DNA from: JAEZDR01 sp039811185
Lineage (GTDB): Bacteria; Bacteroidota; Bacteroidia; Chitinophagales; Chitinophagaceae
NCBI GenBank assembly: GCA_039811185.1
Contig: JBDHYF010000006.1
Location: 1 to 64,000, forward strand
Direction: 5' to 3'
DNA: 64,000 bases
The first letter of the stretch is position 1. Each line of letters opens with the position of its first letter. Of this stretch, positions 52,901 to 61,067 are shown one piece after another. Made by a program: the position numbers and the translations under genes. The notes under the pieces were generated by a model. The model searched no databases. It had not been told where the DNA came from and saw only the letters and a program-made list of their open reading frames with translations.

Positions 52901-55049
52901 TGGTAACGCCAAAGTGCGAACTGGCAATAAATGCAATACTGCCCCGATTGGGAGTGAGAATCCAGTTTTCGGCAAGGGAAGAAACCTTCGAAAAGCGATT
53001 GATGTCGTAGGAAAAGTTGTTTCCTGCATTACATCCGTTTACAATAAAAATCGGGTATTTCCCGGTATTGTTATAAGCCGAAGGGGTATTTAAACTGTAA
53101 TCGAGCGCTTCTGCAGAAGAGTGGCCAAAGTAGTTGATGATGGAAACGCCTTCGTTAATTTTTTGCTCCATCAGGGCATCGGTAATTAAGCTTACCGGCC
53201 CGGTTGTGGCTTTGCTGAAGCGCTGCACTTTTGCGCCAAACAAGCTGTCTTTTAGTATGTTTTCGTAGTTGTTGAAATAGCCTTCCAGCGTATTGTCGAG
53301 CGACGGGCTGTTGCCGCCGGCTACGTGTATTACATTTTTCATCCACGCTTTATCCGCAATCGATTGTGAAGGGTTGGATTGCTGGCTTTCGTAAATTTTA
53401 ATTTTTTCAAGATAGGCCAACACCTCTTCATTCTTTACTACGGAAAGCCTTCCGATGGGAATAGAAGGAACGGGGTATAAATCGGCGGATGCAAGCATTA
53501 CATCGGACGCCGGCCAGCCAAACGTAGGCACCAAATTCTGTCGTTCTATATCGGGATGATTTTCCAAACTTCGGTACTCTGTGTACACCACCGCCTTTCC
53601 GATAATCAGCGCGTATTTAGGCTGAAGTGCCGTGCTGAAGTTTGCCTTCGCCCAACGGATAAAATTTTTAACCGACAATGGATGTTTTTTTATGCCAAAA
53701 GCAAACTGGTCAACCAATTCATCAATGTCATACACCTTAGCGCGAAAGCTTCCACCCGGGGCAGAACTTCTGTAGTCTGCATAGTCTTGTGCACTGGTTA
53801 TTATTTTGTTTGATATGATGAGATAATTTCCCTGTTCCGAGGCTGACGAAAGGTTAATGAAATTGCGCTGAACCATCCCCGAAATGGACAAAACGTTCGA
53901 AGGTGCGGCACTCACTAAAACAAGTTTGCGGGCGGTTGGCGAAGGCTGTAATTTAAACTGAAGCACACTCCCGGAAACCACGGCTTCATATCTTTTTCCG
54001 TTAGTAAGATCCAGTAGAACAGGCGTAGTGCCGCCGAAGTTAAAGTTGGAAATCTCCAGGTAATTTCCGGCGGGCGCAGCTTCCAGCTGAAACTCAAAGT
54101 TGGCGGCGTTGCCGAAATTAAAAAGCCTTGGATAAGTGAGCTCAATAAATCCGCAGACAATTCTGTCGTTTGCCTGAGAAGCGCTCGTAACTGTATCCGC
54201 AACACGAATAGAAACAGCGCCGGTAATGGCAGAGAGCGTGAGGCCGTTGTTGATAAAAACTTTTGCATCCAGTTGTCCGAGCGCCTCACTCATTACAACG
54301 TTTCCGTTTACGCTTACTTTAACCCTTCGGGTTCCACCCAGGATGGAGTTTCCGGCAGCGGCAATGCGCAGTGTGGGCGAAGGCCCTGAAGGCGCTGCGT
54401 AGGTGTTAGCGGTGTTTAAATAAACGGGTGTTCCGTTCGGATAAGCCGGCGATGCGGGGTATATGTCGGCCGACGCCCAAAACTCGCCCACGTCGTAGGT
54501 GGAAGAATACACATATTCGCCATAATAAAGCGCCTTGCCTTTGTTAATCTGGTCTTTAAAGTCTTTTCGCAAACTGTACATAAAGAAAGGCTCTGCGGGC
54601 AATGTATTGCCTGCCACATCATTTACAGTTGCTGTTAGTTTTAGTCCTGAGCCCGCACCGCCATCTGCAAGAAAGAAAGCGGCGGTATCGGTTTGAAAAC
54701 TGTGTTTATCGGTTAGCTGATTTGCCGGGAAACGATAGAGCGCTTTGTCGGGCTTGCCATCATTCATTTCGCCCCAAAATTCGATATATCCGTTGTTGGG
54801 AAGAACGCCGGAGGCCACGCTTGTGTACACAGGAACCTTGCTGCCGTTGCGCCAGAGCACGAAGTTTTCTACCGGCGTATTCTGCAAAGCAGCGGGTAGC
54901 TGACTTTTTTGAATGCGGTAGAAGCCGGTTGCACCCACCTTAAACTTATAGTATGTTTTAGAGTAATCGATCCATTCGTTATTGAACGATTGCGCATAAG
55001 CGTAGTGCACAAGAAACAGAACAAAAATTAAATTACATATCTTTTTCAC
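49926..55049 (-). CDS. large C25 family protease with T9SS sorting domain, PorU2-like
   Basis: The 1707-residue protein has a signal peptide (cleavage at AYAQ near 20), a beta-rich N-terminal region, and a gingipain-type C25 domain with a catalytic His in YFGHSS (about residue 638) and a catalytic Cys in NGCNAGNNF (about 672). A long region of beta-sandwich repeats follows, then a C-terminal sorting-type domain (FNYPNPFTTSTAFVFTL, GNPLGNGVYLYRVITN). It is larger than canonical PorU (about 1150 residues) and matches the PorU2 variant of the T9SS sortase. A PorV-like gene lies 11 bp upstream on the same strand, as for PorU-PorV. Confidence 0.85.
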   Translation of the reverse strand: MKKICNLIFVLFLVHYAYAQSFNNEWIDYSKTYYKFKVGATGFYRIQKSQLPAALQNTPVENFVLWRNGSKVPVYTSVASGVLPNNGYIEFWGEMNDGKPDKALYRFPANQLTDKHSFQTDTAAFFLADGGAGSGLKLTATVNDVAGNTLPAEPFFMYSLRKDFKDQINKGKALYYGEYVYSSTYDVGEFWASADIYPASPAYPNGTPVYLNTANTYAAPSGPSPTLRIAAAGNSILGGTRRVKVSVNGNVVMSEALGQLDAKVFINNGLTLSAITGAVSIRVADTVTSASQANDRIVCGFIELTYPRLFNFGNAANFEFQLEAAPAGNYLEISNFNFGGTTPVLLDLTNGKRYEAVVSGSVLQFKLQPSPTARKLVLVSAAPSNVLSISGMVQRNFINLSSASEQGNYLIISNKIITSAQDYADYRSSAPGGSFRAKVYDIDELVDQFAFGIKKHPLSVKNFIRWAKANFSTALQPKYALIIGKAVVYTEYRSLENHPDIERQNLVPTFGWPASDVMLASADLYPVPSIPIGRLSVVKNEEVLAYLEKIKIYESQQSNPSQSIADKAWMKNVIHVAGGNSPSLDNTLEGYFNNYENILKDSLFGAKVQRFSKATTGPVSLITDALMEQKINEGVSIINYFGHSSAEALDYSLNTPSAYNNTGKYPIFIVNGCNAGNNFSYDINRFSKVSSLAENWILTPNRGSIAFIASSHFGVTNYLDILNQTLYRSLGYTRYNQPIGLNITDTDVLLTSYGNSSADGTGYYLHAEQNILNGDPFLKPNGFDLPDYAIEESKIVISPSIVSVADNNFKSKIYVYNLGKAVGKSVPAKDSVSVKVQRQYPNGTVEDVAKVYMKPPVRNVDSLEMNFPIIPLRDKGENKIIVTIDEENKYTELAKLNNKAEKTFVIIEDELKPVYPYNYSIVSQLPLKLYASTANPVNAVTEYRMELDTTELFNSPLKKSFSITSIGGAIEFDATAFPFTDSTVYYWRTAMANADGTTGFWNNSSFVYLQNGGDGFGEKHYYQFKKNTYSNLNIDDSRQFVFPIVNVPVSVQHGHYPPNDWESSYVRVKNTTVATWSNAQWSNTASPYHFGALEFVVLNGKTLEAFENTPANAAGGKYGSLPSNENRHKQFGFYFTNQAERYKIADFMDTIPNGYYVIVYSQLWNTPDQMYDFVNVWKNDPGPNSLYQKFIQHGLSAIDSFTFNRPFIFMYKKNDPSFTPRYVFGSGDDLISLNQNVDAYQTDGQMASPVFGPASKWQTLQWNGKSVDTVMTDKSEVHVYGVQSSGTEHLLAKVYHQADTTLNFIDAATYPFLRLKMVNKDSIFATPVQLKHWLVKGTYLPEGALAANVLFHLKDTIELGETIDFKVAFKNISNHAFPDSMKVKMIITDNKNVPHAISLPNYKKLIPGDTLVVRYTFDSKDFLGNNTMYLFVNPDGDQPESFLYNNYFYKNFFVADDNIRPVMDVTFDGVHILNNDIVSARPNVLVKLKDESKFNLLSDTSLVTVNLVYNKATGQQVVRRFAYGTDTLQFHPAVDGTDNTASVEFKPVLEDDGDYELWVKAKDRNGNPSGDAAYKVSFKVTNKPMISNMFNYPNPFTTSTAFVFTLTGAEVPQNIRIQILTITGKIVKEITKDELGPLHIGRNITEYKWNGTDQYGNPLGNGVYLYRVITNHNGSALDKFETTNQFGDKVNTDSYFNSGYGKMYLMR

Positions 55050-55060
55050 TGCCGGCTTTT

Positions 55061-56170
55061 TTAATTGTTTTCTTTTCTTTTTACGAAATCAACGCGTATC
55101 GAGAAAATATGGCTGTATAATGGGTTCGACTGGTTAGCAAGGTTGGAAAACGCATAATCGAGCGCTACGTTTCCAATCTTAAATCCGGCTCCGAGGGCGG
55201 GCTGAAATATCCAGGTTTTTTTTTGGTTGAGGGTGTCGCCGTCGGCCAAGGCGCGTTGGAAGTTGGAAACCCCTGCCCGCACAAAAAGCGCATTGTTGTA
55301 GGCGAGCTCAAGGCCCAGTTTGGGGTCGATGTTGAGGATGCTGGAGCTTACAACGGTGTTGGCTTTCCCATCGAAACTCATGGCGAGGTCCATTTCGGCT
55401 AAAAGGTTCACCTTGTTTTTAGGCCAGAATTTGTATGCGCCGCCCAACACCAGTTGAGGAGCAGTAAGCTCGGTGGATTTTACCGGGATGTCGTTGTTGG
55501 TTAGGTAGAGCTTTTCTTTTTCCGCATCCGTAAAATTAAACGACCAGGCGTTGAATGTGGTGGTGATGTCGCGAGCCGTAACGCCTAACTGCCAGTTATC
55601 TTTTTTGTACATCAGGCCGCCATCGAAACCAAAGCCCAGTGCATTGGCAAAGCTCCCTACTTTGCGATAAATAATCTTTACGTTTCCGCCAAAGCTGAGG
55701 CTTGAGTTATCGTTCTCTTTCCATTTTTGTGCGTACGATAAAAGAAAAGCATAATCAGAAGAGGAAAAGGTGGTGATGTTGTTATAGTTCACTGAGCCGT
55801 CGGGTTCAACAAGGAAAAGCGTGTTCGGAATATCATCTACACCAAACCGTAACGCAGTAATTCCAAACACCCGGTTTCCGTTTTTTGACGGCAGCGCGGC
55901 GGTTAAGAAATCGTATTTGCCAATACCGGCAAAATAGCTTGCGTGCATAAATCCCAGCGAGGGAAATTTGTTTTGATAAGCGAGTCCTGCCGGGTTCCAG
56001 TAGCCGGCCGTATTATCGTTCACACTGGCTACCTGCGCACCGCCCATAGCAAGTCCGCGGGCGCCTGCGCCAATATTTAAAAATTCGTTGGAATATTTTC
56101 TGAATTGAGCATTTCCGACAGTGACGAAAAATAACAGGAGCAGGGTGAGTAAATACCTCATTGTATTCAT
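55061..56170 (-). CDS. PorV/PorQ family outer-membrane protein
   Basis: The 369-residue protein has a signal peptide (MRYLLTLLLLFFVTVGNAQ) and a 14-stranded FadL-like barrel with the family motif GAGARGLAMGGAQVASVNDNTAGYWNPAGLAYQN. PorV shuttles T9SS cargo and holds PorU at the surface. It precedes the C25 protease gene by 11 bp, so it is likely its membrane partner. The start could be ATG 56170 or ATG 56161; the signal peptide fits both. Confidence 0.86.
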   Translation of the reverse strand: MNTMRYLLTLLLLFFVTVGNAQFRKYSNEFLNIGAGARGLAMGGAQVASVNDNTAGYWNPAGLAYQNKFPSLGFMHASYFAGIGKYDFLTAALPSKNGNRVFGITALRFGVDDIPNTLFLVEPDGSVNYNNITTFSSSDYAFLLSYAQKWKENDNSSLSFGGNVKIIYRKVGSFANALGFGFDGGLMYKKDNWQLGVTARDITTTFNAWSFNFTDAEKEKLYLTNNDIPVKSTELTAPQLVLGGAYKFWPKNKVNLLAEMDLAMSFDGKANTVVSSSILNIDPKLGLELAYNNALFVRAGVSNFQRALADGDTLNQKKTWIFQPALGAGFKIGNVALDYAFSNLANQSNPLYSHIFSIRVDFVKRKENN

Positions 56171-56312
56171 GGTGGAAAGATACATTTCCGAATTGAAATG
56201 CTGCTTTTTTTACGATAAATTATTGACAAGTGGAGATAGTAGCAAACGCAAAGACAGGCGCTATTTCAACTTGCGGGGATGCCGAATATTTCCGTGGATT
56301 TTTTTGATTGCG

Positions 56313-56348
56313 AAAAAAAAGCCGTCTTACAAAAATTTGCAGACGGCT
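56313..56348 (-). terminator. intrinsic terminator of the EF-P gene
   Basis: AGCCGTCT (56320-56327) pairs with AGACGGCT (56341-56348), and the minus strand continues into eight T residues. It separates efp from the PorV-like gene. Confidence 0.8.
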
Positions 56349-56370
56349 GTATTTAACGATTTGGAAAAGG

Positions 56371-56937
56371 CTATTCTTTCACTCTTTCCACATACTCACC
56401 CGTTTTTGTGTTGATGCGGATTCTCTCTCCTTCGTTCACAAAAAGAGGCACCTTAACAGTAGCGCCGGTTTCGAGTGTAGCAGGTTTTAAGGCGTTGGTT
56501 GCCGTATCGCCCTTAATTCCGGGCTCGCTATACGTAATTTCCAGAACAATTTTTTCGGGAAGCTCGGCGCCGATAGGCTGCTCGGTTTCGGTGTTTATAA
56601 AGATGAATATGTCGGCTCCGTCTTTCAAAAACTGCGGCGCATCAATCATTTCTTCACTTAGGCTGATTTGCTCAAAAGTTTCGTTATCCATGCAGTTGTA
56701 GCCGGTATCGTCTTTATATAAAAACTGATAGGTTTTCTTCTCTACTCTTACGGGGTAAATGGTTTCACCGCTATTCCATGTTTTTTCAATGCTTCTCGCA
56801 TTGTCAACACCTTTCAGCTTAGCCCATATTTTAGCCCCTGCTCTTGCTGTTTTGTTTTCGCCAAATTCAACAATCGAGTAGAGGTTGCCATCGAGCTTTA
56901 AAATCATTCCACGGCTAATATCAGATGTAGTTGCCAT
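56371..56937 (-). CDS. efp: elongation factor P with an Arg32 loop
   Basis: EF-P relieves ribosome stalling at polyproline. The 188-residue protein has the three-domain layout (N-terminal KOW-like, two OB domains) with LEITYSEPGIKGDTA and the TGEYVERVKE ending. The loop reads NKTARAGAKIWAKLKG, with Arg at position 32 at the tip where E. coli has Lys34. This resembles the Arg32 class modified by EarP rhamnosylation (NKSGRNAAVVK in Pseudomonas/Neisseria). No modification genes are adjacent. Confidence 0.93.
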   Translation of the reverse strand: MATTSDISRGMILKLDGNLYSIVEFGENKTARAGAKIWAKLKGVDNARSIEKTWNSGETIYPVRVEKKTYQFLYKDDTGYNCMDNETFEQISLSEEMIDAPQFLKDGADIFIFINTETEQPIGAELPEKIVLEITYSEPGIKGDTATNALKPATLETGATVKVPLFVNEGERIRINTKTGEYVERVKE

Positions 56938-56951
56938 AAATATTTTTGCCG

Positions 56952-56959
56952 CAAATGTA
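56952..56959 (-). promoter_or_regulatory. candidate -7 box of the efp gene
   Basis: Minus-strand TACATTTG fits TAnnTTTG and lies 14 bp before the efp ATG. Confidence 0.45.
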
Positions 56960-57000
56960 GGGGAATTTGGTTTTTTCTTTTTCTTAGTTTTTCGGCGGTT

Positions 57001-57026
57001 TTAATTTGGTTAGATTTCCAAATTAA
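57001..57026 (+). promoter_or_regulatory. 9-bp inverted repeat ahead of the thioredoxin-like gene
   Basis: TTAATTTGG (57001-57009) and CCAAATTAA (57018-57026) form a perfect inverted repeat with an 8-base spacer, ending 10 bp before ATG 57037. It could be an operator or a 5' hairpin. No regulator is encoded beside it. Confidence 0.35.
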
Positions 57027-57036
57027 TTTGAACAAT

Positions 57037-57528
57037 ATGAAGCCGCTTGTTGTGTTTATGCTGATTTTTTTTGTGTGTGCTGCCGCCCTGAATGCGCAAG
57101 TGCCGCCCGATTCTGCGTATACAAATCGACCCGTTTTTGAAATTATGAAACCCGACAGCACCCTTTTCAACAACAGGCATTTGCCTCCTGATACACCCGT
57201 CGTCATTATTTACTTCAGTCCGGATTGCGGCCACTGCCAGATAGAGGCGGAAGCTATTGCAAAAGCAGCCGATAGTTTAAGAAACGCTTTTTTTGTTTGG
57301 GTAAGCTACCACGATCCGGAGGCAATCGAAAAGTTTTCGCTCACCTATCATCTGAAACAACAACCCAACATGGTTTTTGGTCGCGACGTGCAATACCGTT
57401 TGCCCGTTTTGTTTAAAGTAAAATCAACGCCCTACACCGTTATTTACGATAGAAACAAGCGCTTTGTAAAGGACTTCAGGATGGGTGTTTCTGTTGAAAA
57501 ACTCAAAATGATTCTCGTCAGTTTGTAG
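57037..57528 (+). CDS. secreted thioredoxin-like protein
   Basis: The 163-residue protein has a signal peptide (cleavage at LNAQ, residue 21) and a thioredoxin-type fold with the redox motif CGHC at residues 64-67 inside IYFSPDCGHCQIEAEAI. It is probably a periplasmic disulfide reductase or TlpA-like protein. The ATG at 57037 is preferred over an upstream TTG. Divergent from efp. Confidence 0.85.
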   Translation: MKPLVVFMLIFFVCAAALNAQVPPDSAYTNRPVFEIMKPDSTLFNNRHLPPDTPVVIIYFSPDCGHCQIEAEAIAKAADSLRNAFFVWVSYHDPEAIEKFSLTYHLKQQPNMVFGRDVQYRLPVLFKVKSTPYTVIYDRNKRFVKDFRMGVSVEKLKMILVSL

Positions 57529-57571
57529 GGCGGTATCCAAATAAAATGCCCTAGCTGCAAACTGCATTAAT

Positions 57572-57579
57572 TACCTTTG
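57572..57579 (+). promoter_or_regulatory. candidate -7 box of the malate dehydrogenase gene
   Basis: TACCTTTG fits TAnnTTTG and lies 38 bp before the mdh ATG. Confidence 0.4.
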
Positions 57580-57617
57580 CATCCATTTATAATCAAACTA
57601 TAATAATTTTTAGAAGT

Positions 57618-58550
57618 ATGAAAGTAACAGTCGTAGGAGCCGGCGCCGTAGGTGCAACCTGTGCCGACAACATTGCCCGTGCCTCTCTTTGTGAAGAGCT
57701 TGTATTGCTCGATATTAAAGAAGGTTTCGCCGAAGGAAAAGCAATGGATATGATGCAAACAGCCTCATTACTTGGCTTTGAAACAAAAATTTCCGGCAGC
57801 ACAAACGATTACGCAAAAACAGCGGGATCCGATGTGGTTGTTATTACTTCCGGCATTCCGCGTAAACCCGGAATGACGCGCGAAGAACTGATTGGCACCA
57901 ACGCCGGCATCGTAAAAAGTGTTACTGAAAACATCCTAAAACATAGTCCTGACACCATCATTGTCGTTATATCCAACCCAATGGATACCATGACCTATCT
58001 CGCACTGAAAAGCAGCGGGCTGCCGAAAGAAAGAATTATTGGAATGGGAGGTATTTTAGACAGCGCCCGTTTTAAATTCAACCTAAGCAAAGCACTCGGC
58101 GCATCACCCAACGATTTAAACGCCGCCGTAATTGGCGGACATGGCGATACAACCATGATTCCTTTGATTAGATATGCAACCTGGAACAGCGTGCCGGTAA
58201 CAGAATTTTTGTCGAAAGAAGAACAAGATAAAATTGTTTCTGATACAATGGTTGGCGGCGCAACGCTTACAAAATTAATTGGCACCTCTGCATGGTATGC
58301 TCCGGGCGCCGCGGGTGCCGCATTGGTGAAAAGCATTGTGCGCGACGAGAAGAAGCTGTTCCCATGCTGTGTTAGCCTGAACGGCGAATATGGTCAATCC
58401 GATATTTGCCTCGGTGTTCCAGTGATTATCGGAAAGAAAGGCTGGGAGAAAATTGTTGATTACAAGCTGAATAATGACGAGCAGGCACTCTTCAACAAAA
58501 GCGCTGAAGCCGTAAGAAACATGAATGACGTATTAAACACGGAAGCCTGA
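57618..58550 (+). CDS. mdh: malate dehydrogenase
   Basis: The enzyme interconverts malate and oxaloacetate in the citric acid cycle. The 310-residue protein is the LDH-like type: VGAGAVGATCADNIA at the N-terminus, GIPRKPGMTREELIGTN with the substrate-binding Arg residues, NPMDTMTYLAL, and the catalytic His in IGGHGDTTM near residue 174. The Arg in GIPRKPGMTRE supports malate over lactate. Confidence 0.95.
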   Translation: MKVTVVGAGAVGATCADNIARASLCEELVLLDIKEGFAEGKAMDMMQTASLLGFETKISGSTNDYAKTAGSDVVVITSGIPRKPGMTREELIGTNAGIVKSVTENILKHSPDTIIVVISNPMDTMTYLALKSSGLPKERIIGMGGILDSARFKFNLSKALGASPNDLNAAVIGGHGDTTMIPLIRYATWNSVPVTEFLSKEEQDKIVSDTMVGGATLTKLIGTSAWYAPGAAGAALVKSIVRDEKKLFPCCVSLNGEYGQSDICLGVPVIIGKKGWEKIVDYKLNNDEQALFNKSAEAVRNMNDVLNTEA

Positions 58551-58572
58551 TTGGTTAATTTTTTTTGATGTG

Positions 58573-58604
58573 AAGAGGCTGTTTTTGATGCAGCCTCTTT
58601 GTTT
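58573..58604 (+). terminator. intrinsic terminator after malate dehydrogenase
   Basis: AAGAGGCTG (58573-58581) pairs with CAGCCTCTT (58591-58599); T residues follow. It lies 22 bp past the stop. Confidence 0.7.
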
Positions 58605-58621
58605 TAAACTAACGATTTGCA

Positions 58622-59872
58622 ATGCAACAACACAAACTTGCGCCGGAAACGGCGATGATGAGCCATGGTTACAAACCCGAACTCAGCGAAGGTGCGGTAA
58701 AATGCCCCATCTTTCATACATCTACATTTGCGTTTAACTCGGCCGAAGATGGGAAAGCATTTTTTGCCATGGCCTACGGACTGCCAACAAGCAGCGAAAA
58801 AGAAATGGGCCTCATTTATAGCAGGCTCAATAACCCCGACATGGAGATTTTGGAAGAACGCCTGCGCTTGTGGGATGAAGGAGAAGCTGCGGCTGCCTTC
58901 TCCAGCGGCATGAGCGCTATTTCCACTACGCTGTTCACTTTTTTAAAGCCGGGCGATTGCATTTTATTCAGCAACCCGGTGTATGGCGGCACACACATGT
59001 TCATTAATCATGTACTCAATAGTTTTGGTATCCGCGCAATTGGTTTTACGGCGGCCGATTCCAAAGAGCAGATTATTGAGAAGTTAGAACAGGCTAACGT
59101 AAGGGGAAAACTGAAGATGGTGTATTTGGAAACACCGGCAAATCCTACCAACGATATTTTGGATATTGAGATGGCTGCGGAAATTGCTGCGGCCTACTCA
59201 ACGGAAGACGCGAAAGTACTTGTAGCGGTTGACAACACTTATATGGGTCCGCTGTGGCAGCATCCGCTGAAGCTGGGTGCGCATCTGGTATTATATTCTG
59301 CCACTAAATATATTGGCGGACATAGCGATTTGATTGCAGGCGCTGTGGTAGGTTCGTCCGAACTGATTAAAGCAGTAAAAACCACGCGTACATTTTTCGG
59401 TTCCATCATCGATCCGCATACAAGTTGGTTATTGATGCGGAGTTTGGAAACCTTGAAGATACGCATGGAGAAGGCGGCTGCCAATGCAGAAGAAATTGCG
59501 GTTTGGCTAAGCAGTCATCCGCAGGTGGAGAAGGTGTATTATCTGGGGTTTGTTGCGAAGAATAATCCGGCGAAAGAAGCGGTGTTTAAAAAACATTTCA
59601 GCAGTAACGGAGCGATGTTAAGTTTCGATGTAAAAGGAGGAGAAGCGGAGGCGTTTCAATTTTTGAACGCTTTAAAGCTGATAAAGCTGGCAGTCAGCCT
59701 TGGAGGAACGGAGAGCCTTGCCGAACATCCTTTTTCGATGACGCATGCCGACGTTCCGGAAGAGGAGAAAAACCTCTTGGGGATAACCGAAAAAATGATT
59801 CGGTTAAGTGTGGGAATCGAAAATCCGAAAGATATAATTTGGGATATTGAACAGGCCTTAAAGGCAGTTTAA
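58622..59872 (+). CDS. Cys/Met-metabolism PLP-dependent enzyme (cystathionine gamma-synthase/lyase family)
   Basis: The 416-residue protein has AFSSGMSAISTTLFTF, NPVYGGTH, the PLP Lys in YSATKYIGGHSD near residue 225 and SLGGTESLAEHP in the C-terminal region. These fit the gamma family of Cys/Met PLP enzymes. Gly in NPVYGGTH where methionine gamma-lyases have Cys makes that enzyme less likely. Synthase versus lyase cannot be decided. Confidence 0.86.
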   Translation: MQQHKLAPETAMMSHGYKPELSEGAVKCPIFHTSTFAFNSAEDGKAFFAMAYGLPTSSEKEMGLIYSRLNNPDMEILEERLRLWDEGEAAAAFSSGMSAISTTLFTFLKPGDCILFSNPVYGGTHMFINHVLNSFGIRAIGFTAADSKEQIIEKLEQANVRGKLKMVYLETPANPTNDILDIEMAAEIAAAYSTEDAKVLVAVDNTYMGPLWQHPLKLGAHLVLYSATKYIGGHSDLIAGAVVGSSELIKAVKTTRTFFGSIIDPHTSWLLMRSLETLKIRMEKAAANAEEIAVWLSSHPQVEKVYYLGFVAKNNPAKEAVFKKHFSSNGAMLSFDVKGGEAEAFQFLNALKLIKLAVSLGGTESLAEHPFSMTHADVPEEEKNLLGITEKMIRLSVGIENPKDIIWDIEQALKAV

Positions 59873-59874
59873 AC

Positions 59875-59916
59875 AAAAGGCAGGCGGCTCCGGATATGGA
59901 AGCCGTCTGCCTTTTT
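59875..59916. terminator. bidirectional terminator between convergent genes
   Basis: An AAAAGGCAGGCGGCT arm (59875-59889) pairs with AGCCGTCTGCCTTTTT (59901-59916), with one G-U pair. The stem is rich in Gs and Cs and both ends are T rich, so it can serve the PLP gene and the convergent desaturase gene. Confidence 0.7.
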
Positions 59917-59982
59917 AACGACTATGCATCACGAGACATCTCATTGTACGCCCTCGTCATCTATTGTAAACCTTTTGTTTTA

Positions 59983-61056
59983 TCAGGCGGCTTTGCCCAT
60001 TTGTTTTAAAAAGCTGATGTGCGATACAACAGCCTGACTCATCCTCCTGTATTCAAAATACTCTACCTCATATTCCTTACAAACCTCTTTAATAATCTTG
60101 CTGATAGCAGGATAGTGGATGTGTGAAATCTTCGGAAACAGATGGTGCTCTACCTGAAAGTTTAAACCGCCCAGCAGCCAACTGATTACAGCGCTGTTGG
60201 TGGCAAAATTTGCGGTTGTTTTAAGTTGATGAATGGCCCACTCGTCCTGCAATTTATTCGACAGCTCATCTGGCATCGGAAAATGCGTATGCTCCACTGT
60301 ATGCGCAAGCTGAAATACAATGCTGAGCACAAAACCTGCCACCATCGAAAATACCAGAAAGCCAACGAGCCAAGGCAGAAACCCCAGTGTAATAATCGGT
60401 ATTACGATAAACATGCAATAAAAAACCACTTTAAAAATCCAGAAATCGAAATGATTTTTGACGGACATTTTCTTCAACGGGATGTCGCCAATTTTTTTGC
60501 TGAAATACTTTTGAAAATCGGAGAAGAAAATCCAATACAAGTATAGAAAACAGTAAATAAACCAGAAATAAAAGTGCTGGAACTTGTGGATGAAATATTT
60601 CTTTTGGGTAGATGCCATCCGTAAAAAAGGACGGGCGTCTAAATCATCGTCCACACCGTCAATATTTGTGTACGCATGGTGAATGATATTGTGTTTAACG
60701 TTCCACATAAAGTCACTGCCGCCTAAGATATTTAAAGAGAAAGCAGCCATTCGGTTCACCCCTTGCCGCGAGCTGAAGCTGCCGTGTGCGCCATCGTGCA
60801 TAATATTAAAACCGATACTGGCAACAAGGCCGCCGAGCAACACGCATTCCAAAACGGCAAGCCACCAAGCCGGTGTAAAGAAAACAAGATGAACATACAA
60901 AAACAGAAAGGCAGAAAACAAGATGATAGCTTTGGTAAAAAGCTTTTGGTTTCCCGTAGCTGAAATATTTTTTTGTTGAAAGTATTCGTTTACCCTGCCT
61001 TTTAAAACCTGGTGAAAAGAGTTTTTTGCAGAGGAAAATTTAGGAGTGGCGTGCAT
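59983..61056 (-). CDS. front-end-type acyl-CoA/fatty acid desaturase
   Basis: The 357-residue integral-membrane protein has the three His boxes HDGAHGS, HNIIHHAYTN and QVEHHLFP. The Gln in QxxHH is the mark of front-end (delta-5/delta-6) desaturases. No N-terminal cytochrome b5 domain is fused. Several hydrophobic segments lie between the boxes. It starts 12 bp after bshB1 on the same strand. Confidence 0.88.
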   Translation of the reverse strand: MHATPKFSSAKNSFHQVLKGRVNEYFQQKNISATGNQKLFTKAIILFSAFLFLYVHLVFFTPAWWLAVLECVLLGGLVASIGFNIMHDGAHGSFSSRQGVNRMAAFSLNILGGSDFMWNVKHNIIHHAYTNIDGVDDDLDARPFLRMASTQKKYFIHKFQHFYFWFIYCFLYLYWIFFSDFQKYFSKKIGDIPLKKMSVKNHFDFWIFKVVFYCMFIVIPIITLGFLPWLVGFLVFSMVAGFVLSIVFQLAHTVEHTHFPMPDELSNKLQDEWAIHQLKTTANFATNSAVISWLLGGLNFQVEHHLFPKISHIHYPAISKIIKEVCKEYEVEYFEYRRMSQAVVSHISFLKQMGKAA

Positions 61057-61067
61057 TATTGAATCGC

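Noticed and set aside
49926..55049. Canonical PorU as the assignment
   Set aside because: The protein is about 550 residues longer than PorU; the PorU2 description fits size and neighbour better.
58622..59872. Methionine gamma-lyase as the assignment
   Set aside because: The loop reads NPVYGGTH; methionine gamma-lyases usually have Cys where the second Gly is, so the general family name is safer.
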